A stretch of 64,000 nt of DNA from an uncultured Bacilli bacterium (GTDB lineage Bacteria > Bacillota_I > Bacilli_A > RF39 > UBA660). How positions within the stretch are numbered: the stretch's first letter is position 1; every line of letters starts with the position of its first letter. A program made the translations under genes and the position numbers. A model generated the notes under the pieces. The model was not told the DNA's origin. It did no database searches and saw only the letters and a program-made list of their open reading frames with translations. The stretch lies in NCBI GenBank assembly GCA_934155645.1, contig CAKPHC010000005.1, forward strand, positions 62,001 through 126,000, read 5' to 3'. Below, one piece after another: positions 52,518 to 63,471 of the stretch.

Positions 52518-53288
52518 ATGAAAAAGACTACTAAAAAGATAGGTATAATTATAATTGCGGTATTAATTGCTATTCTTATATTAATAGGAATATTTTCATA
52601 TATTAAATACAGCAAAAATAATGTTCATGAAGATAATAAATATGAAACGATTGATGTAAACGATAAAGAAGTAACAGAATTATTTGAGCTTACCCGTAGT
52701 GATAACACAACTTTATTTAACGGTACTGAATATGAAAATTTATATTATGTAAATGATAAGGTCATTATAAAAGAACAAGATGAATCTTTTAAATTAATGT
52801 TATCCTATGTGAATTTGACTACTGATAATTATAAATTTCAAGATGATGGAACTGTAGAAATATCTGGAAAAGCCATAAAAAGTAATTACGAAAAATTATT
52901 TGGTAAAGGAGATTATAAACCTTCTAGTATAAATTACTCATGTCCATCGGTTGTTCAATATGATAAGAGTAAGGATATATATTACTATAGCGAAGCTTGT
53001 GGTATGGAAACATTAAATGGATATATCAATAAGTTAATCGAAGCAAGAAAATATAAAGATAAAATAGAAATATATGAAAAAGTAGCATTTTACTTTGTCG
53101 ATTCAGAAAATAATCAAATAATTTATACAAAGAATAGTAATTATAGTGATTATTTAACTTCAACTAGTTATGATGGTGAGTTTGATATAAATAATTACTT
53201 AGATAATTTGAAAACATATAAGTATACTTTCGTTTACAAAGATGGGAACTATTATTTTGATTCAGTTCAATTAATGAACAAAAATTAA
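52518..53288 (+). CDS. Unknown membrane-anchored extracytoplasmic protein
   Basis: 256 residues from the ATG at 52518 (AGGTGAAGG upstream). An in-frame GTG at 52509 lies within the ribosome site. A short Lys-rich tail precedes one membrane helix (about 8-30, Ile-rich). The remaining 220 residues are outside and Tyr-, Asp- and Asn-rich, with two Cys (in NYSCPSVV and SEACGMET) placed to form a disulfide. I do not recognise a family. It has its own promoter between rplL and the rsmC-like gene. Confidence 0.65.
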   Translation: MKKTTKKIGIIIIAVLIAILILIGIFSYIKYSKNNVHEDNKYETIDVNDKEVTELFELTRSDNTTLFNGTEYENLYYVNDKVIIKEQDESFKLMLSYVNLTTDNYKFQDDGTVEISGKAIKSNYEKLFGKGDYKPSSINYSCPSVVQYDKSKDIYYYSEACGMETLNGYINKLIEARKYKDKIEIYEKVAFYFVDSENNQIIYTKNSNYSDYLTSTSYDGEFDINNYLDNLKTYKYTFVYKDGNYYFDSVQLMNKN

Positions 53289-53297
53289 ATATATTTA

Positions 53298-53326
53298 TTG
53301 ATTTTCTTTTAAAAATATAGTATTAT
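53298..53326 (+). promoter_or_regulatory. Promoter upstream of the attenuator-like leader
   Basis: TTGATT at 53298-53303 and TATTAT at 53321-53326 with 17-base spacing. Transcription would start near 53333, just before the hairpin. Confidence 0.65.
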
Positions 53327-53335
53327 TATTAGTAC

Positions 53336-53385
53336 GAAAGGAGTTAACTATAAATTAAAGTTTGTAGTTAACTCTTTTACTTTTC
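53336..53385 (+). terminator. Attenuator-like hairpin ahead of the rsmC-like gene and rpoBC
   Basis: GAGTTAACTA at 53341-53350 and TAGTTAACTC at 53365-53374 form ten perfect pairs, extended by AAAG/CTTTT, with T-rich sequence after. It could end the upstream membrane-protein transcript. A promoter at 53298 fires directly into it, however, so it may also act as an attenuator. Confidence 0.75.
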
Positions 53386-53403
53386 TTTTAAGGGATTGGT
53401 TAA

Positions 53404-53991
53404 ATGGGACAATATTTTAGTAACGATGAATTAAAAAGTGATTTAAAAATATTTAAAACCAGTATTTTAGGTAAAGATTATTCTTTTTATACTGATAATG
53501 GAGTTTTTTCAAAAGAAAAATTAGACTTTGGAACAAGAACTTTAATTGAAAGTTTGCCTATAGAAAGGTTAACTGGGGATATATTAGATGTTGGTTGTGG
53601 ATACGGAGTAATTGATATTATTTTAGGAAAAATAACGCAAGCTTCGTTTGAAGGTATAGATGTAAATAAAAGAGCATTACATTTAGCAGAAATGAATAAG
53701 AAATTAAATAATATTAATAATGCTAGTTTTTATTACAGTAATACTTATGAGAATGTGGATAAGAAATACGATTTTATTATTACAAACCCACCAATAAGAG
53801 CTGGCAAAGAAGTAGTTTACGGGATTGTTATGAACGCTAGAAATTATTTAAAAGATAATGGCGTTTTATATATAGTAATAAGAAAAGAACAAGGAGCAAA
53901 GTCAATGCTTAGAGATTTGGAAGAATACTATAACACAGAGGTAATAAACAAAAATAAAGGTTTTTTTGTAATTAAATGTGTTTTGCGTTGA
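53404..53991 (+). CDS. RsmC-like class I SAM methyltransferase (YbxB family)
   Basis: 195 residues. The SAM motif DVGCGYGVIDIIL is at about 59-71, and the catalytic NPPIRAGKEV motif at about 122-131 is typical of RsmC/RlmG guanine-N2 rRNA methyltransferases. The start (YFSNDELKSDLKIFKTSILG) and FSKEKLDFGTRTLIESL match YbxB. In Bacillus ybxB also sits between rplL and rpoB. The likely substrate is a guanine in 16S rRNA. It ends in TGA, inside which the rpoB promoter begins. Confidence 0.9.
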   Translation: MGQYFSNDELKSDLKIFKTSILGKDYSFYTDNGVFSKEKLDFGTRTLIESLPIERLTGDILDVGCGYGVIDIILGKITQASFEGIDVNKRALHLAEMNKKLNNINNASFYYSNTYENVDKKYDFIITNPPIRAGKEVVYGIVMNARNYLKDNGVLYIVIRKEQGAKSMLRDLEEYYNTEVINKNKGFFVIKCVLR

Positions 53992-54016
53992 CATCTTGCT
54001 TGAAATATGCTAATAA
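53988..54016 (+). promoter_or_regulatory. Promoter for rpoB-rpoC
   Basis: Perfect TTGACA at 53988-53993, overlapping the stop of the preceding gene, and TAATAA at 54011-54016, with 17-base spacing. A leader of about 65 bases follows. Confidence 0.7.
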
Positions 54017-54086
54017 TATAAATTGGCAACGTATTAGATTGAGTGAATATGTTCTTTGATTAAATTATAGTATAGGGGTGAAATAA

Positions 54087-57000
54087 GTGGCATATAAGAT
54101 AATTAATTGTGGTAACCACCGCCAGAGAAGAAGTTTCTCTAGAATCAAAAATACTTACGAACTAAAGGATTTGCTAGAAATCCAAAAAAAATCATATCAA
54201 TGGTTTGTTGAAACAGGAATAAAGGAAGTTTTCGATGACCTATTCCCCGTAGAAAATTTTTCAGGTACTTTGTCATTAGAATTTGGAGATTATCATTTTG
54301 ATGAACCAAGATATTCTATTAAGCAAAGCAAAGACCGTGAAACAACATATGCGGCACCTTTAAAGGTAGAAGTCCGTCTTTTTAATCATGAAACAGGTGA
54401 GGTAAAAGAACAAGAAATATTCTTAGGGGACATGCCTTTAATGACTGATAGCGGAACTTTCGTTATTAATGGTGCAGAACGTGTAATTGTTTCTCAATTA
54501 GTAAGATCTCCAAGCGTATATTTCAATAAGGAAATAGATAAAAGTGGAAGACCTTCTATTACTTCACAAATAATTCCAACACGTGGAACTTGGCTAGAAT
54601 TTGAAACAGATGCCAGGGATGTTTTGTATGTAAGAATTGATAGAACAAGAAAAGTTCCATTAACTACATTACTACGTGCTTTCGGATTATCAAGTGATGA
54701 GGATATTCTAAAGTTATTTGGTAAAGATGAATATCTTGAGAATACTTTAGCAAAAGATTCAACTAGAAATACAGATGAAGCATTAATTGAAATTTATGAA
54801 AAATTAAGACCAGGTGAACCTGCAACTCTTGATTCTTCTAAAAACCAAATTATTACTAGATTCTTTGATGAGTTTAGATATGACTTAGCAAGAGTAGGAC
54901 GTTATAAATTTAATCGTAAATTAAATGTTTTAGATAGGGTTTTAAATCAAACTATTGCTGAAGACATTAAAGTTAATGGTGAAGTAGTAGTTGCTAAAGA
55001 CACTTTAGTAACTAAAGAAGTACTAGATACATTAAAACCTATATTTGCTGATGGTTATAATGTAACCAGTGCTAAAATAAATGAAGATTTAGATAATTTA
55101 GATAAAATTCAAACTGTTAAAATCTACAATCCTTCTAACAAAAAAGAAGTTATTACTTTAATAGGTAATGACCAAACATTAGAAGTTAAGAGATTAACTA
55201 TTTCTGATTTATATGCATCAGTATCATATTATTTAAATTTATTAAAAGGAATTGGACAATTTGATGAAATAGACCATTTAGGAAATCGTCGTATTCGTCA
55301 AGTTGGTGAATTATTACAAAATCAATTTAGAATAGGTGTTTCTCGTATGGAACGTGTTATTCGTGAAAGAATGACAACTCAAGAAATGGAAGAAGTAACA
55401 CCAAAAACTCTAATTAATATTAGACCTATTACGGCAGCTATGAAAGAATTTTTTGGTAGCAGCCAATTATCTCAATTCATGGACCAAACCAACCCAATCG
55501 CAGAGTTAACAAACAAAAGACGTTTATCTGCATTAGGTCCAGGTGGTTTATCTCGTGATAGAGCAGGTATGGAAGTGCGTGACGTTAACGCATCACACTA
55601 TGGTAGAATCTGTCCAATTGAGTCACCAGAAGGACAAAATATCGGACTTATTACATCACTTGCAAGCTATGCTAAAGTAGATGATTATGGATTCATCATG
55701 ACTCCATATAGAAAAGTAAAAGATAAAGTATTAACTGATGAAGTTGATTACTTAACTGCAGATGAAGAACAAGATGTTATTATCTCTTTAGCAACAGTTA
55801 CTATTGATGATAATAATATGATGATAGATGAACAAGTTCCTGCTAGATTCCGTGGTGAAAATATTTTGGTTAAACCAGAACAAGTTGACTATGTTGACGT
55901 ATCACCACAACAAGTAGTAGCAATTACAACAAGTTGTATTCCGTTCTTGGAACACGATGATGCTACTCGTGCACTAATGGGAGCAAACATGCAACGTCAA
56001 TCAGTACCATTATTAAGATCAGAAGCACCACTTGTAGGTACAGGTGTTGAATACGTAGCAGCAAAAGATTCTGGAGCTGTAGTAGTAGCAAAAGCTGATG
56101 GTATAGTTGATTATGTTGATGCTAGAAAGATTGTTGTAAAGAATAAAGGTGGAAAAGATGAGTATCATTTGGCAAACTTTGAACTATCAAATGCTGGTAC
56201 TTGTCAACATCATAGACCTATAGTTAAAGTAGGAGACACAATTAAAGCTGGTGAAGTTATAGCAGATGGTCCAAGTACAGACCAAGGAGAACTTGCACTA
56301 GGTAAAAACGTATTAGTTGCATTCATGACATTTAATGGATATAACTATGAGGATGCTGTAATCTTAAATGAAAGACTAGTAAAAGATGATGTTTATACAG
56401 GTCTTCACTTAGAAGATTACGAAATGCAATGTCGTGAAACTAAATTAGGACCTGAAGAAATTACAAGAGATATTCCTAATGTTAGTGAAGAAGCAAGAAA
56501 AAATCTTGATGAAAATGGTATTGTAATAGTTGGCACTGAAGTTAAAGAAGGAGATATCTTAGTAGGTAAAGTAACACCAAAAGGTATGGCTGAACTTACT
56601 TCAGAAGAAAAATTATTACACGCTATATTTGGAGAAAAGACTCGTGAAGTTAGAGATACTTCATTACGTGTTCCACATGGTGGAGATGGTATCGTTCACG
56701 ATGTTAAGATTTTCTCAAGAAAAGATAATGATGAATTACCTGCAGGAGTATCTAAAGTAATTCGTGTATATATAGTTCAAAAAAGAAAAATACAAGTAGG
56801 AGATAAAATGGCTGGACGTCATGGTAACAAAGGTGTTATTTCCTTAATCCTACCTGAAGAAGATATGCCATACTTACCAGATGGTAGAACTATTGATATC
56901 ATGTTAAACCCACAAGGTGTTCCTTCTCGTATGAACTTAGGACAAATCCTAGAACTTCATTTAGGTATGGCTGCAAAAGAATTAAATGTCCATGTAGCTA

Positions 57001-57704
57001 CACCAGTATTCGATGGTGCTAAGACAAGTGATATTGCTGAAATGATGGAAGAAGCTAAACTTGCACCAGATGGAAAAACAGTTTTATATGATGGTAGAAC
57101 AGGTACACCATTTGATAACAGAATATCTGTTGGTGTTATGTACATGATAAAACTACATCACATGGTTGATGATAAATTACATGCACGTAGTACTGGTCCA
57201 TATTCATTAGTAACTCAACAACCTCTTGGTGGTAAGGCACAATTTGGTGGACAGAGATTTGGTGAAATGGAAGTTTGGGCATTATATGCATATGGTGCTG
57301 CACATACTCTACAAGAAATTCTAACTGTTAAATCAGACGATGTTATCGGACGTGTTAAAGTATATGAAGCAATCGTTAAAGGACAAGAAATTAATCAAGC
57401 AGGAGTTCCAGAAAGCTTTAGAGTATTGATGAAAGAATTCCAAGCTTTAGGATTAGATATCAGTATCATCAATGATAAACATGAAGAATTACAATTAAAA
57501 GAAATCGAAGAAGAAGAATATAAAGAAGATTTCGTTGGAAATGTTGAAGATATAGAATTACCTATTCCAACACATGAAGATGAATCAAAGGATTATGATG
57601 AAGAGTCTTTAGATGACGAAGATGAGGACTTTGACGAAGAATTCGACGATAGTGAATTTGATGATACCTTTGAAGATGATTTTATGGAAGGAGATGAAGA
57701 GTAA
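54087..57704 (+). CDS. rpoB: RNA polymerase beta subunit
   Basis: 1205 residues from a GTG with GGGGTGA upstream. The catalytic half with beta' is encoded next. Conserved segments include [16 protein letters not shown], the rifampicin region [14 protein letters not shown]...[14 protein letters not shown] (about 460-484), [15 protein letters not shown] [15 protein letters not shown], and [12 protein letters not shown]. The C-terminus ends in a strongly acidic tail of about 40 residues ([17 protein letters not shown]) found in some Firmicutes. Residue 476 is Asn at the E. coli His526 position. The stop overlaps the rpoC ATG by one base (TAATG). Confidence 0.97.
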   Translation: MAYKIINCGNHRQRRSFSRIKNTYELKDLLEIQKKSYQWFVETGIKEVFDDLFPVENFSGTLSLEFGDYHFDEPRYSIKQSKDRETTYAAPLKVEVRLFNHETGEVKEQEIFLGDMPLMTDSGTFVINGAERVIVSQLVRSPSVYFNKEIDKSGRPSITSQIIPTRGTWLEFETDARDVLYVRIDRTRKVPLTTLLRAFGLSSDEDILKLFGKDEYLENTLAKDSTRNTDEALIEIYEKLRPGEPATLDSSKNQIITRFFDEFRYDLARVGRYKFNRKLNVLDRVLNQTIAEDIKVNGEVVVAKDTLVTKEVLDTLKPIFADGYNVTSAKINEDLDNLDKIQTVKIYNPSNKKEVITLIGNDQTLEVKRLTISDLYASVSYYLNLLKGIGQFDEIDHLGNRRIRQVGELLQNQFRIGVSRMERVIRERMTTQEMEEVTPKTLINIRPITAAMKEFFGSSQLSQFMDQTNPIAELTNKRRLSALGPGGLSRDRAGMEVRDVNASHYGRICPIESPEGQNIGLITSLASYAKVDDYGFIMTPYRKVKDKVLTDEVDYLTADEEQDVIISLATVTIDDNNMMIDEQVPARFRGENILVKPEQVDYVDVSPQQVVAITTSCIPFLEHDDATRALMGANMQRQSVPLLRSEAPLVGTGVEYVAAKDSGAVVVAKADGIVDYVDARKIVVKNKGGKDEYHLANFELSNAGTCQHHRPIVKVGDTIKAGEVIADGPSTDQGELALGKNVLVAFMTFNGYNYEDAVILNERLVKDDVYTGLHLEDYEMQCRETKLGPEEITRDIPNVSEEARKNLDENGIVIVGTEVKEGDILVGKVTPKGMAELTSEEKLLHAIFGEKTREVRDTSLRVPHGGDGIVHDVKIFSRKDNDELPAGVSKVIRVYIVQKRKIQVGDKMAGRHGNKGVISLILPEEDMPYLPDGRTIDIMLNPQGVPSRMNLGQILELHLGMAAKELNVHVATPVFDGAKTSDIAEMMEEAKLAPDGKTVLYDGRTGTPFDNRISVGVMYMIKLHHMVDDKLHARSTGPYSLVTQQPLGGKAQFGGQRFGEMEVWALYAYGAAHTLQEILTVKSDDVIGRVKVYEAIVKGQEINQAGVPESFRVLMKEFQALGLDISIINDKHEELQLKEIEEEEYKEDFVGNVEDIELPIPTHEDESKDYDEESLDDEDEDFDEEFDDSEFDDTFEDDFMEGDEE

Positions 57705-60700
57705 TGATAGAAGTAAATAAATTTGAAGCCTTAAAGATAGGTATTGCATCTCCAGATAAAATACGTGAATGGTCATATGGTGAAGTAAAAAAGCCAGAAA
57801 CTATTAACTATAGAACACTACGTCCAGAACGTGATGGATTGTTCTGCGAAAAAATCTTTGGACCAACTAAAGATTTTGAGTGTGCTTGTGGAAAGTACAA
57901 AAGAGTAAGATATAAAAATATTGTTTGTGATAGATGTGGAGTAGAAGTAACTCGTAGTAAAGTAAGACGTGAAAGAATGGGACATATTGAGTTAGCTTCT
58001 CCAGTGTCACATATTTGGTTCTTTAAAGGTGTTCCATCTCGTATGGGATTAGTACTAGATATGTCACCAAGAGATCTTGAAGAAGTATTATACTTTGTTA
58101 GTTATGTAGTAATTGATAAAGGTATTGCTCCTTTAGAAAATAAACAAACATTATCTGAAAAAGAATATCGTCAATACTATGAAAAATATGGTAATGGTTT
58201 CCGTGTAGGCATGGGTGCTGAAGCAATTAAGGAATTATTACAAAAAGTAGATATTGAAAAAGAATTAGAAGAAATTACAAAAGAATTAGAGGGAGCTCAA
58301 GGACAAAAGAGAACGAGATTGTTAAAACGTATTGATGTTCTTGATGCATTCCATAAATCTGGTAACCGTCCAGAATGGATGATTCTAGATTGTATTCCAG
58401 TTATACCTCCAGAATTAAGACCAATGATTCAATTGGATGGTGGTAGATTTGCAACAAGTGATTTAAATGATTTATATCGTCGTGTTATTAACCGTAATAA
58501 TCGTTTAAAGAAATTAATAGATTTAAAAGCTCCAGGTATCATTATTCAAAACGAAAAACGTATGTTACAAGAGGCAGTTGACGCTCTATTTGACAACGGA
58601 AGACGTGGAAGAAGTGTTACTGGTGCAGGAAATCGTCCTTTGAAATCACTTTCTAGTATGTTAAAAGGTAAACAAGGTCGTTTCCGTCAAAACTTATTAG
58701 GAAAACGTGTCGACTATTCAGGACGTTCAGTTATCGTTGTTGGTCCATCATTAAAGATGTATCAATGTGGTATTCCTAAAGAAATGGCTATTGAGTTATT
58801 TAAACCACATGTAATTCATGGTTTAGTTTCGCGTGATATAGCTCATAATATTAAAGCTGCAAAACGTTTAATTGAAAATAGAGACCCACAAATTTGGGAT
58901 GTAGTTGAAGATGTTATAAAAGAACATCCAGTTATGTTAAACCGTGCACCTACACTACATAGATTAGGTATTCAAGCATTCGAACCAGTATTAATTGGTG
59001 GTAAAGCTATCCGTCTTCACCCATTAGTATGTCCAGCATTCAACGCTGACTTCGATGGTGACCAGATGGCTGTTCACGTACCATTATCAGAAGAAGCTCA
59101 AGCTGAAGCAAGACTTCTTATGTTAGGTGCTAACAATATCTTATCTCCAAAAAGTGGTGACCCAATCGTTACTCCATCTCAAGACATGGTATTAGGTAAC
59201 TATTATCTAACTATGGAAAAAGCTGGAGAAGATGGCGAAGGTCGTGTATTTAAAGATTCTAACGAAGCATTAATGGCATATGAAAGACGTGAATTAACAC
59301 TTCATACAAGAATTGCTTTACCAGTAGATTCATTTAAACACAAATTATTTACTGAAGGTCAAAAAGGTAAATATTTAGTAACTACTGTAGGTAAGTTAAA
59401 ATTTAATGAAATATTACCAGATTCATTTGCATATTTAAATGAACCAACATTAGATAATATTCAAGGTATTACTCCAAATAAATACTTTATTGAAAAAGGA
59501 CAAAATATTCCTGAAGTAATTAAAGGAATGGAATTAGTAAAACCTTTCCCTAAAGGAACACTAGAAAATATTATTGCTCAAGTATTCAAACGTTATAAAA
59601 CTACTGAAACTTCTATAATGTTGGATAAATTAAAAGATTTAGGATTTAAATATTCAACAATTGCAGGTATTACTATTTCAATTAGTGACGTTGTTACTAG
59701 TGATAAGAAAAATGAAATTATAGCAGAAGCTAAAAAAGTAGTTGATAAAATAAATAAACAATACCAACGTGGTTTAATTACTGACGATGAAAGATTCCAA
59801 AAAGTAATTGCTACATGGGATGACGCTAAAGGACAAGTTCAAAAAGAGCTATCTGAAAAAGCAAATAAATATGTTGATAACCCAATCTTCATGATGATGC
59901 ACTCAAAAGCGCGTGGTTCAATTTCTAACTTTACACAAATCGCTGGTATGCGTGGTATCATGTCAAAACCAGATGGTACTCCAGTTGAAATTCCTATTAC
60001 ATCTAACTTTAGAGAAGGTTTATCGGTTGCTGAATTCTTCTTATCAACACATGGTGCACGTAAAGGTAGTGCCGATACAGCTCTTAAAACTGCTGACTCT
60101 GGATACTTAACTAGACGTTTAGTTGATGTATCTCAAGATATTATCGTAAGAGAAGCAGATTGTGGAACTGAAAATGGTGTAGTTGTACGTGAATTTGTTA
60201 ACGATAAGACAGGCGAAGTAATTGAAAAACTATATGACCGTATTGTTGGTAGATATACAAACAAGAAAGTTATTAATCCAGAAACTAAAGAAGTTATTGC
60301 TGATAAATTAGAATACATTACTGAAGCAATTGCTGATAAGATAATTAAAGCTGGAATTAAAGAAGTAGAAATAAGAACAACATTGACTTGTGATACAGTT
60401 AATGGTGTATGTCAAAAATGTTATGGACGTAACCTTGCTACAGGTAATATTGTAGAGGTCGGTGAAGCTGTTGGTATCATGGCTGCTCAATCAATCGGTG
60501 AACCAGGTACACAGTTAACAATGAGAACATTCCATACTGGTGGTGTTGCTGGTGGAGAAGATATTACTCAAGGTTTACCACGTATTCAAGAATTATTTGA
60601 AGCAAGAATTCCAAAAGGAAAATCTACAATTGCTGAAATTAATGGTCAAGTATCAAAAATTGAAGAGGACCATGGTAAATTTAGAATTAGCGTTACAAAC

Positions 60701-61336
60701 AAACTTGAAACTAAGGAGCATGTATCAAATTATGGAGCTAAACTTCGTGTAGCATTAAATGATACAGTTGTTGCTGGGGATAAATTAACAGAAGGTGCTA
60801 TTAGTCCAAAAGAATTATTAGCAGTAACTGACCCACTTACAACTCAAGAATATATCTTGAAAGAAGTTCAAGGTGTATATCGTAGCCAAGGTGTTGATAT
60901 ATCTGATAAACACGTAGAAATTATTGCTAAACGTATGATTTCTAAGATAAGAATCGTAGAGTCAGGTGACACTAAATTCTTACCAGGAGCTCTTGTAAAT
61001 TATAGACAATTTACGGATGGTAACAAAGAAGTAATCATTAATGGTAAACGTCCTGCTACAGGTAAACCAATCTTACTTGGTATTACTAAAGCATCACTAG
61101 AAACTGATTCATTCTTATCTGCTGCATCATTCCAAGAAACAACAAGAATTCTTACAGATGCTGCAATAAGAGGAAAAGTTGATACATTACAAGGATTAAA
61201 AGAAAACGTTATCATTGGTAAATTAATTCCTGCTGGTACAGGTGCTAGACAATATAAAAACGTTGAATATGAATTAGCATCTCAATTTATTGATGAAGAA
61301 CCAATAGATAAACTAGAAGATGAATTAATGGAATAA
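57704..61336 (+). CDS. rpoC: RNA polymerase beta' subunit
   Basis: 1210 residues, catalytic subunit. The N-terminal zinc site is C60-x-C62-x12-C75-x2-C78 (CACGKY to CDRCG). The active-site NADFDGDQM is at 447-453 with its three Mg-binding Asp. The bridge helix/trigger loop region includes [20 protein letters not shown] and [15 protein letters not shown], and the second zinc cluster is [13 protein letters not shown]. Translationally coupled to rpoB; terminator follows. Confidence 0.97.
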   Translation: MIEVNKFEALKIGIASPDKIREWSYGEVKKPETINYRTLRPERDGLFCEKIFGPTKDFECACGKYKRVRYKNIVCDRCGVEVTRSKVRRERMGHIELASPVSHIWFFKGVPSRMGLVLDMSPRDLEEVLYFVSYVVIDKGIAPLENKQTLSEKEYRQYYEKYGNGFRVGMGAEAIKELLQKVDIEKELEEITKELEGAQGQKRTRLLKRIDVLDAFHKSGNRPEWMILDCIPVIPPELRPMIQLDGGRFATSDLNDLYRRVINRNNRLKKLIDLKAPGIIIQNEKRMLQEAVDALFDNGRRGRSVTGAGNRPLKSLSSMLKGKQGRFRQNLLGKRVDYSGRSVIVVGPSLKMYQCGIPKEMAIELFKPHVIHGLVSRDIAHNIKAAKRLIENRDPQIWDVVEDVIKEHPVMLNRAPTLHRLGIQAFEPVLIGGKAIRLHPLVCPAFNADFDGDQMAVHVPLSEEAQAEARLLMLGANNILSPKSGDPIVTPSQDMVLGNYYLTMEKAGEDGEGRVFKDSNEALMAYERRELTLHTRIALPVDSFKHKLFTEGQKGKYLVTTVGKLKFNEILPDSFAYLNEPTLDNIQGITPNKYFIEKGQNIPEVIKGMELVKPFPKGTLENIIAQVFKRYKTTETSIMLDKLKDLGFKYSTIAGITISISDVVTSDKKNEIIAEAKKVVDKINKQYQRGLITDDERFQKVIATWDDAKGQVQKELSEKANKYVDNPIFMMMHSKARGSISNFTQIAGMRGIMSKPDGTPVEIPITSNFREGLSVAEFFLSTHGARKGSADTALKTADSGYLTRRLVDVSQDIIVREADCGTENGVVVREFVNDKTGEVIEKLYDRIVGRYTNKKVINPETKEVIADKLEYITEAIADKIIKAGIKEVEIRTTLTCDTVNGVCQKCYGRNLATGNIVEVGEAVGIMAAQSIGEPGTQLTMRTFHTGGVAGGEDITQGLPRIQELFEARIPKGKSTIAEINGQVSKIEEDHGKFRISVTNKLETKEHVSNYGAKLRVALNDTVVAGDKLTEGAISPKELLAVTDPLTTQEYILKEVQGVYRSQGVDISDKHVEIIAKRMISKIRIVESGDTKFLPGALVNYRQFTDGNKEVIINGKRPATGKPILLGITKASLETDSFLSAASFQETTRILTDAAIRGKVDTLQGLKENVIIGKLIPAGTGARQYKNVEYELASQFIDEEPIDKLEDELME

Positions 61337-61339
61337 TAA

Positions 61340-61365
61340 AAGGACCTTGCCGGTCCTTTTTTCGT
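61340..61365 (+). terminator. Terminator of rpoB-rpoC
   Basis: AAGGACC, loop TTGCC, GGTCCTT, then a T run, a few bases after the rpoC stop. Confidence 0.88.
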
Positions 61366-61411
61366 TGTAAAAAAGTAATAAATGTAATAAAATATTATTG
61401 GTGAATATAAT

Positions 61412-61543
61412 ATGTTTAAATTAAATAATAAAGGCTGGGGATTAGGAGAAATGATTGGATTTTTAATAATATTATTTCTTGCATTACTAGTTGTATCATT
61501 TCTAGCTCATAAATATGGCAACATTTTAACGATTATTATATAA
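61412..61543 (+). CDS. 43-residue prepilin-like membrane peptide
   Basis: Small gene: ATG at 61412, GGTGA seven bases upstream, TAA at 61541-61543. The start reads MFKLNNKGWGLGEMIGFLII, followed by a single long hydrophobic stretch and a short polar end (HKYGNILTIII). NKG-W-GLGE-MI resembles the class III (prepilin peptidase) site K-G-F-T-L-x-E-x-L, with the Glu at +5 after the Gly. There is no globular head, so it may be a minor pseudopilin-like or regulatory membrane peptide. No pilus genes lie nearby. A terminator follows it. Confidence 0.65.
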   Translation: MFKLNNKGWGLGEMIGFLIILFLALLVVSFLAHKYGNILTIII

Positions 61544-61573
61544 ATAAAAGAGTTCTACTTTGAACTCTTTTTT
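61544..61573. terminator. Bidirectional terminator between the small peptide gene and mscL
   Basis: AAAGAGTTC, loop TACTTT, GAACTCTTT with A/T-rich tails on both sides. The mscL stop codon lies within it. Confidence 0.85.
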
Positions 61574-61998
61574 TGGTCTTTCTTTAATAAATCTCTTATT
61601 TCTTCCAGTAATATAACTTCGTCACTTTTTTTAGGAGGTTCGCTCTTTTTTTCTTCATGTTTTTTAACAAATAGTTTATTTATAAATTTGATGAAGACAA
61701 ATATACAAAAAGCAATAATTAGAAAGTCAATTACATTTTGAATGAAGGCACCATATGCTACATTAGCATCACCTATTTTAATAGATAAATTTGATAAATC
61801 TTTACCACCTATTATAATTCCAATAAGTGGTGTAATTATATCGTTTACTAGTGATGAAACTATTTTACTAAACGCACCACCAACTACAACACCAACAGCT
61901 AGGTCTAAAACATTACCTCTTGCAATAAATGTTTTGAATTCATTGAAAAACTTATTAACCTCTTTTTTCTTGTCATTGATTTTAACTTTTTCCATCAT
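61555..61998 (-). CDS. mscL: Large-conductance mechanosensitive channel MscL
   Basis: 147 residues. Opens under membrane tension to release solutes on hypo-osmotic shock. After an N-terminal charged helix come TM1 with the family core [22 protein letters not shown], a periplasmic loop, TM2 ([16 protein letters not shown]) and a charged C-terminal helix bundle ([13 protein letters not shown]). The first of two consecutive ATGs was chosen, five bases after GAGGTG. It is opposite to the rpoBC genes. Confidence 0.94.
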   Translation of the reverse strand: MMEKVKINDKKKEVNKFFNEFKTFIARGNVLDLAVGVVVGGAFSKIVSSLVNDIITPLIGIIIGGKDLSNLSIKIGDANVAYGAFIQNVIDFLIIAFCIFVFIKFINKLFVKKHEEKKSEPPKKSDEVILLEEIRDLLKKDQKKSSK

Positions 61999-62045
61999 AT
62001 AAACACCTCATAATCATTATAACATCATTAATAATTTATAGAAAT

Positions 62046-63311
62046 TTATTTTTTTGCATTTGTATATATTGTTTTAGTAACAACACTACTATTTTTACGT
62101 TTGAATTCTTTGTTTAAATAATTGTAATAAGCACCAGGAGTAATGATACCATTAATCTTTAATAAATCACTACCAGTAGCACCTAATACATTATCTACTA
62201 GCTTAACGCAGTTAGTTGAAAACAAGAAATATGTTTTCCATTTGCCTTTGCTAAATTTATAAAATTTTGCATTAGTATGTCTATATAGCACACTAGCGTA
62301 ATCTATAAATTTCTGTGAACTATCCAATTCTTGCTGACATTTCCATCGATAAGCATATTCTTGAACTTTTTCAAGTTCTTTTTTTATTCGTTCCTTTTGA
62401 TAAGGAGTTAGTGATATACCAAAAGAAAAAATAGTTTTTTTGGAATGGACAGTACAAAATTTTAAATATTTACTTTTTCCTTTGATTGTAAAAAACGTAC
62501 CATCGCCTAAAGCATCAAATAATCTTTTAGAAGATTCATCGTAGCAGCCATAAGAATAAACTGTATTATCAAAGCATAAATCAGCATGACCTATTTTACC
62601 AACAGCAGTATTTTTTACATGTATAAATATTTCCAAGTCTACTTTACCACTTGTATTTTTATTATTGATGTGAACTGGGGTAACATATTTTTCTAATAAA
62701 TTATTAATTCTAGTATAAACTCCATAAGGAATAAGTGCAGAAACAAAGATAGGTAACGTAATTCTGAATCTTCTTTTCTTTTTAGAAAAGAAATTAGGAA
62801 ATAAATCTTTAATCAAATCATAAAGATAGGTAAAACCAAATAATATTAAATATATACCTAAGATAATAGTTAATGTTTTTATATTACTACTAGGATTTAA
62901 TATCATTATAAGACTAAATATAAAATCCACTATACCTGCTAATAGTGTTGGATGGTATCCTTTTACTTTTTCCTCTTTATAAATAATATAAGATAGTAAT
63001 TTAATAATTCCGTTGATTAACATATAAAATCCAAAGATAACTGGGAACATTCCTAGAAATGTATTAGGTTTAACGAAAAAGAATATTCCTATTAACAATG
63101 TGGTTAACGATATAAATATGTTATTTTTTTTCTTTGTTTTAATTATGTTAAAAACAAGTGATACTAATCCTAAGATACTTATTAAAAGTGATACAACAAG
63201 ATGAAAAATATCTGCCGATTCAGTTGGTAAAGCAATTATTGTTATTCCAACGCCTATAAATAAAAATGTATTGATTAACAGGGAAATCCTAGACATGTAT
63301 TTCTCTTTCAT
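62046..63311 (-). CDS. DUF308/HdeD-like membrane domain fused to a permuted papain-like cysteine domain
   Basis: 421 residues. The first 180 hold about six membrane helices in pairs, HdeD/DUF308-like (LFHLVVSLLISILGLVSLVF, GIFFFVKPNTFLGMFPVIFG, FSLIMILNPSSN). After a basic segment (SKKKRRFR) and another helix, a soluble domain runs from about 225. It has a conserved His in IGHADLCFDN (His242) and a Cys in FSTNCVKLVDNV (Cys368). His before Cys is the permuted NlpC/P60 order seen in YiiX/DUF4105-like hydrolases. A thiol hydrolase or amidase on the cell surface is inferred, not shown. GAGGTG precedes the ATG by seven bases. Confidence 0.75.
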   Translation of the reverse strand: MKEKYMSRISLLINTFLFIGVGITIIALPTESADIFHLVVSLLISILGLVSLVFNIIKTKKKNNIFISLTTLLIGIFFFVKPNTFLGMFPVIFGFYMLINGIIKLLSYIIYKEEKVKGYHPTLLAGIVDFIFSLIMILNPSSNIKTLTIILGIYLILFGFTYLYDLIKDLFPNFFSKKKRRFRITLPIFVSALIPYGVYTRINNLLEKYVTPVHINNKNTSGKVDLEIFIHVKNTAVGKIGHADLCFDNTVYSYGCYDESSKRLFDALGDGTFFTIKGKSKYLKFCTVHSKKTIFSFGISLTPYQKERIKKELEKVQEYAYRWKCQQELDSSQKFIDYASVLYRHTNAKFYKFSKGKWKTYFLFSTNCVKLVDNVLGATGSDLLKINGIITPGAYYNYLNKEFKRKNSSVVTKTIYTNAKK

Positions 63312-63390
63312 CTTTATGCACCTCTATGTTATTTTAACATAATATTATAAAATTTCATAAAAATGATAGAAAAAATGCATATAATGTTCT

Positions 63391-63420
63391 TTGCCAAAAA
63401 TATTTGTTATATGATATAAT
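63391..63420 (+). promoter_or_regulatory. Promoter for the gene at 63472
   Basis: TTGCCA at 63391-63396 and TATAAT at 63415-63420 with 18-base spacing. Confidence 0.65.
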
Positions 63421-63471
63421 CAAATTAGAATAATCAGGGGAAGAATTTAATAATAAAAGTAGGGAATAGAT

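Noticed and set aside
53336..53385. Mobile-element inverted repeat
   Set aside because: The palindrome has no transposase, duplication or second copy nearby; a terminator or attenuator explains it better.
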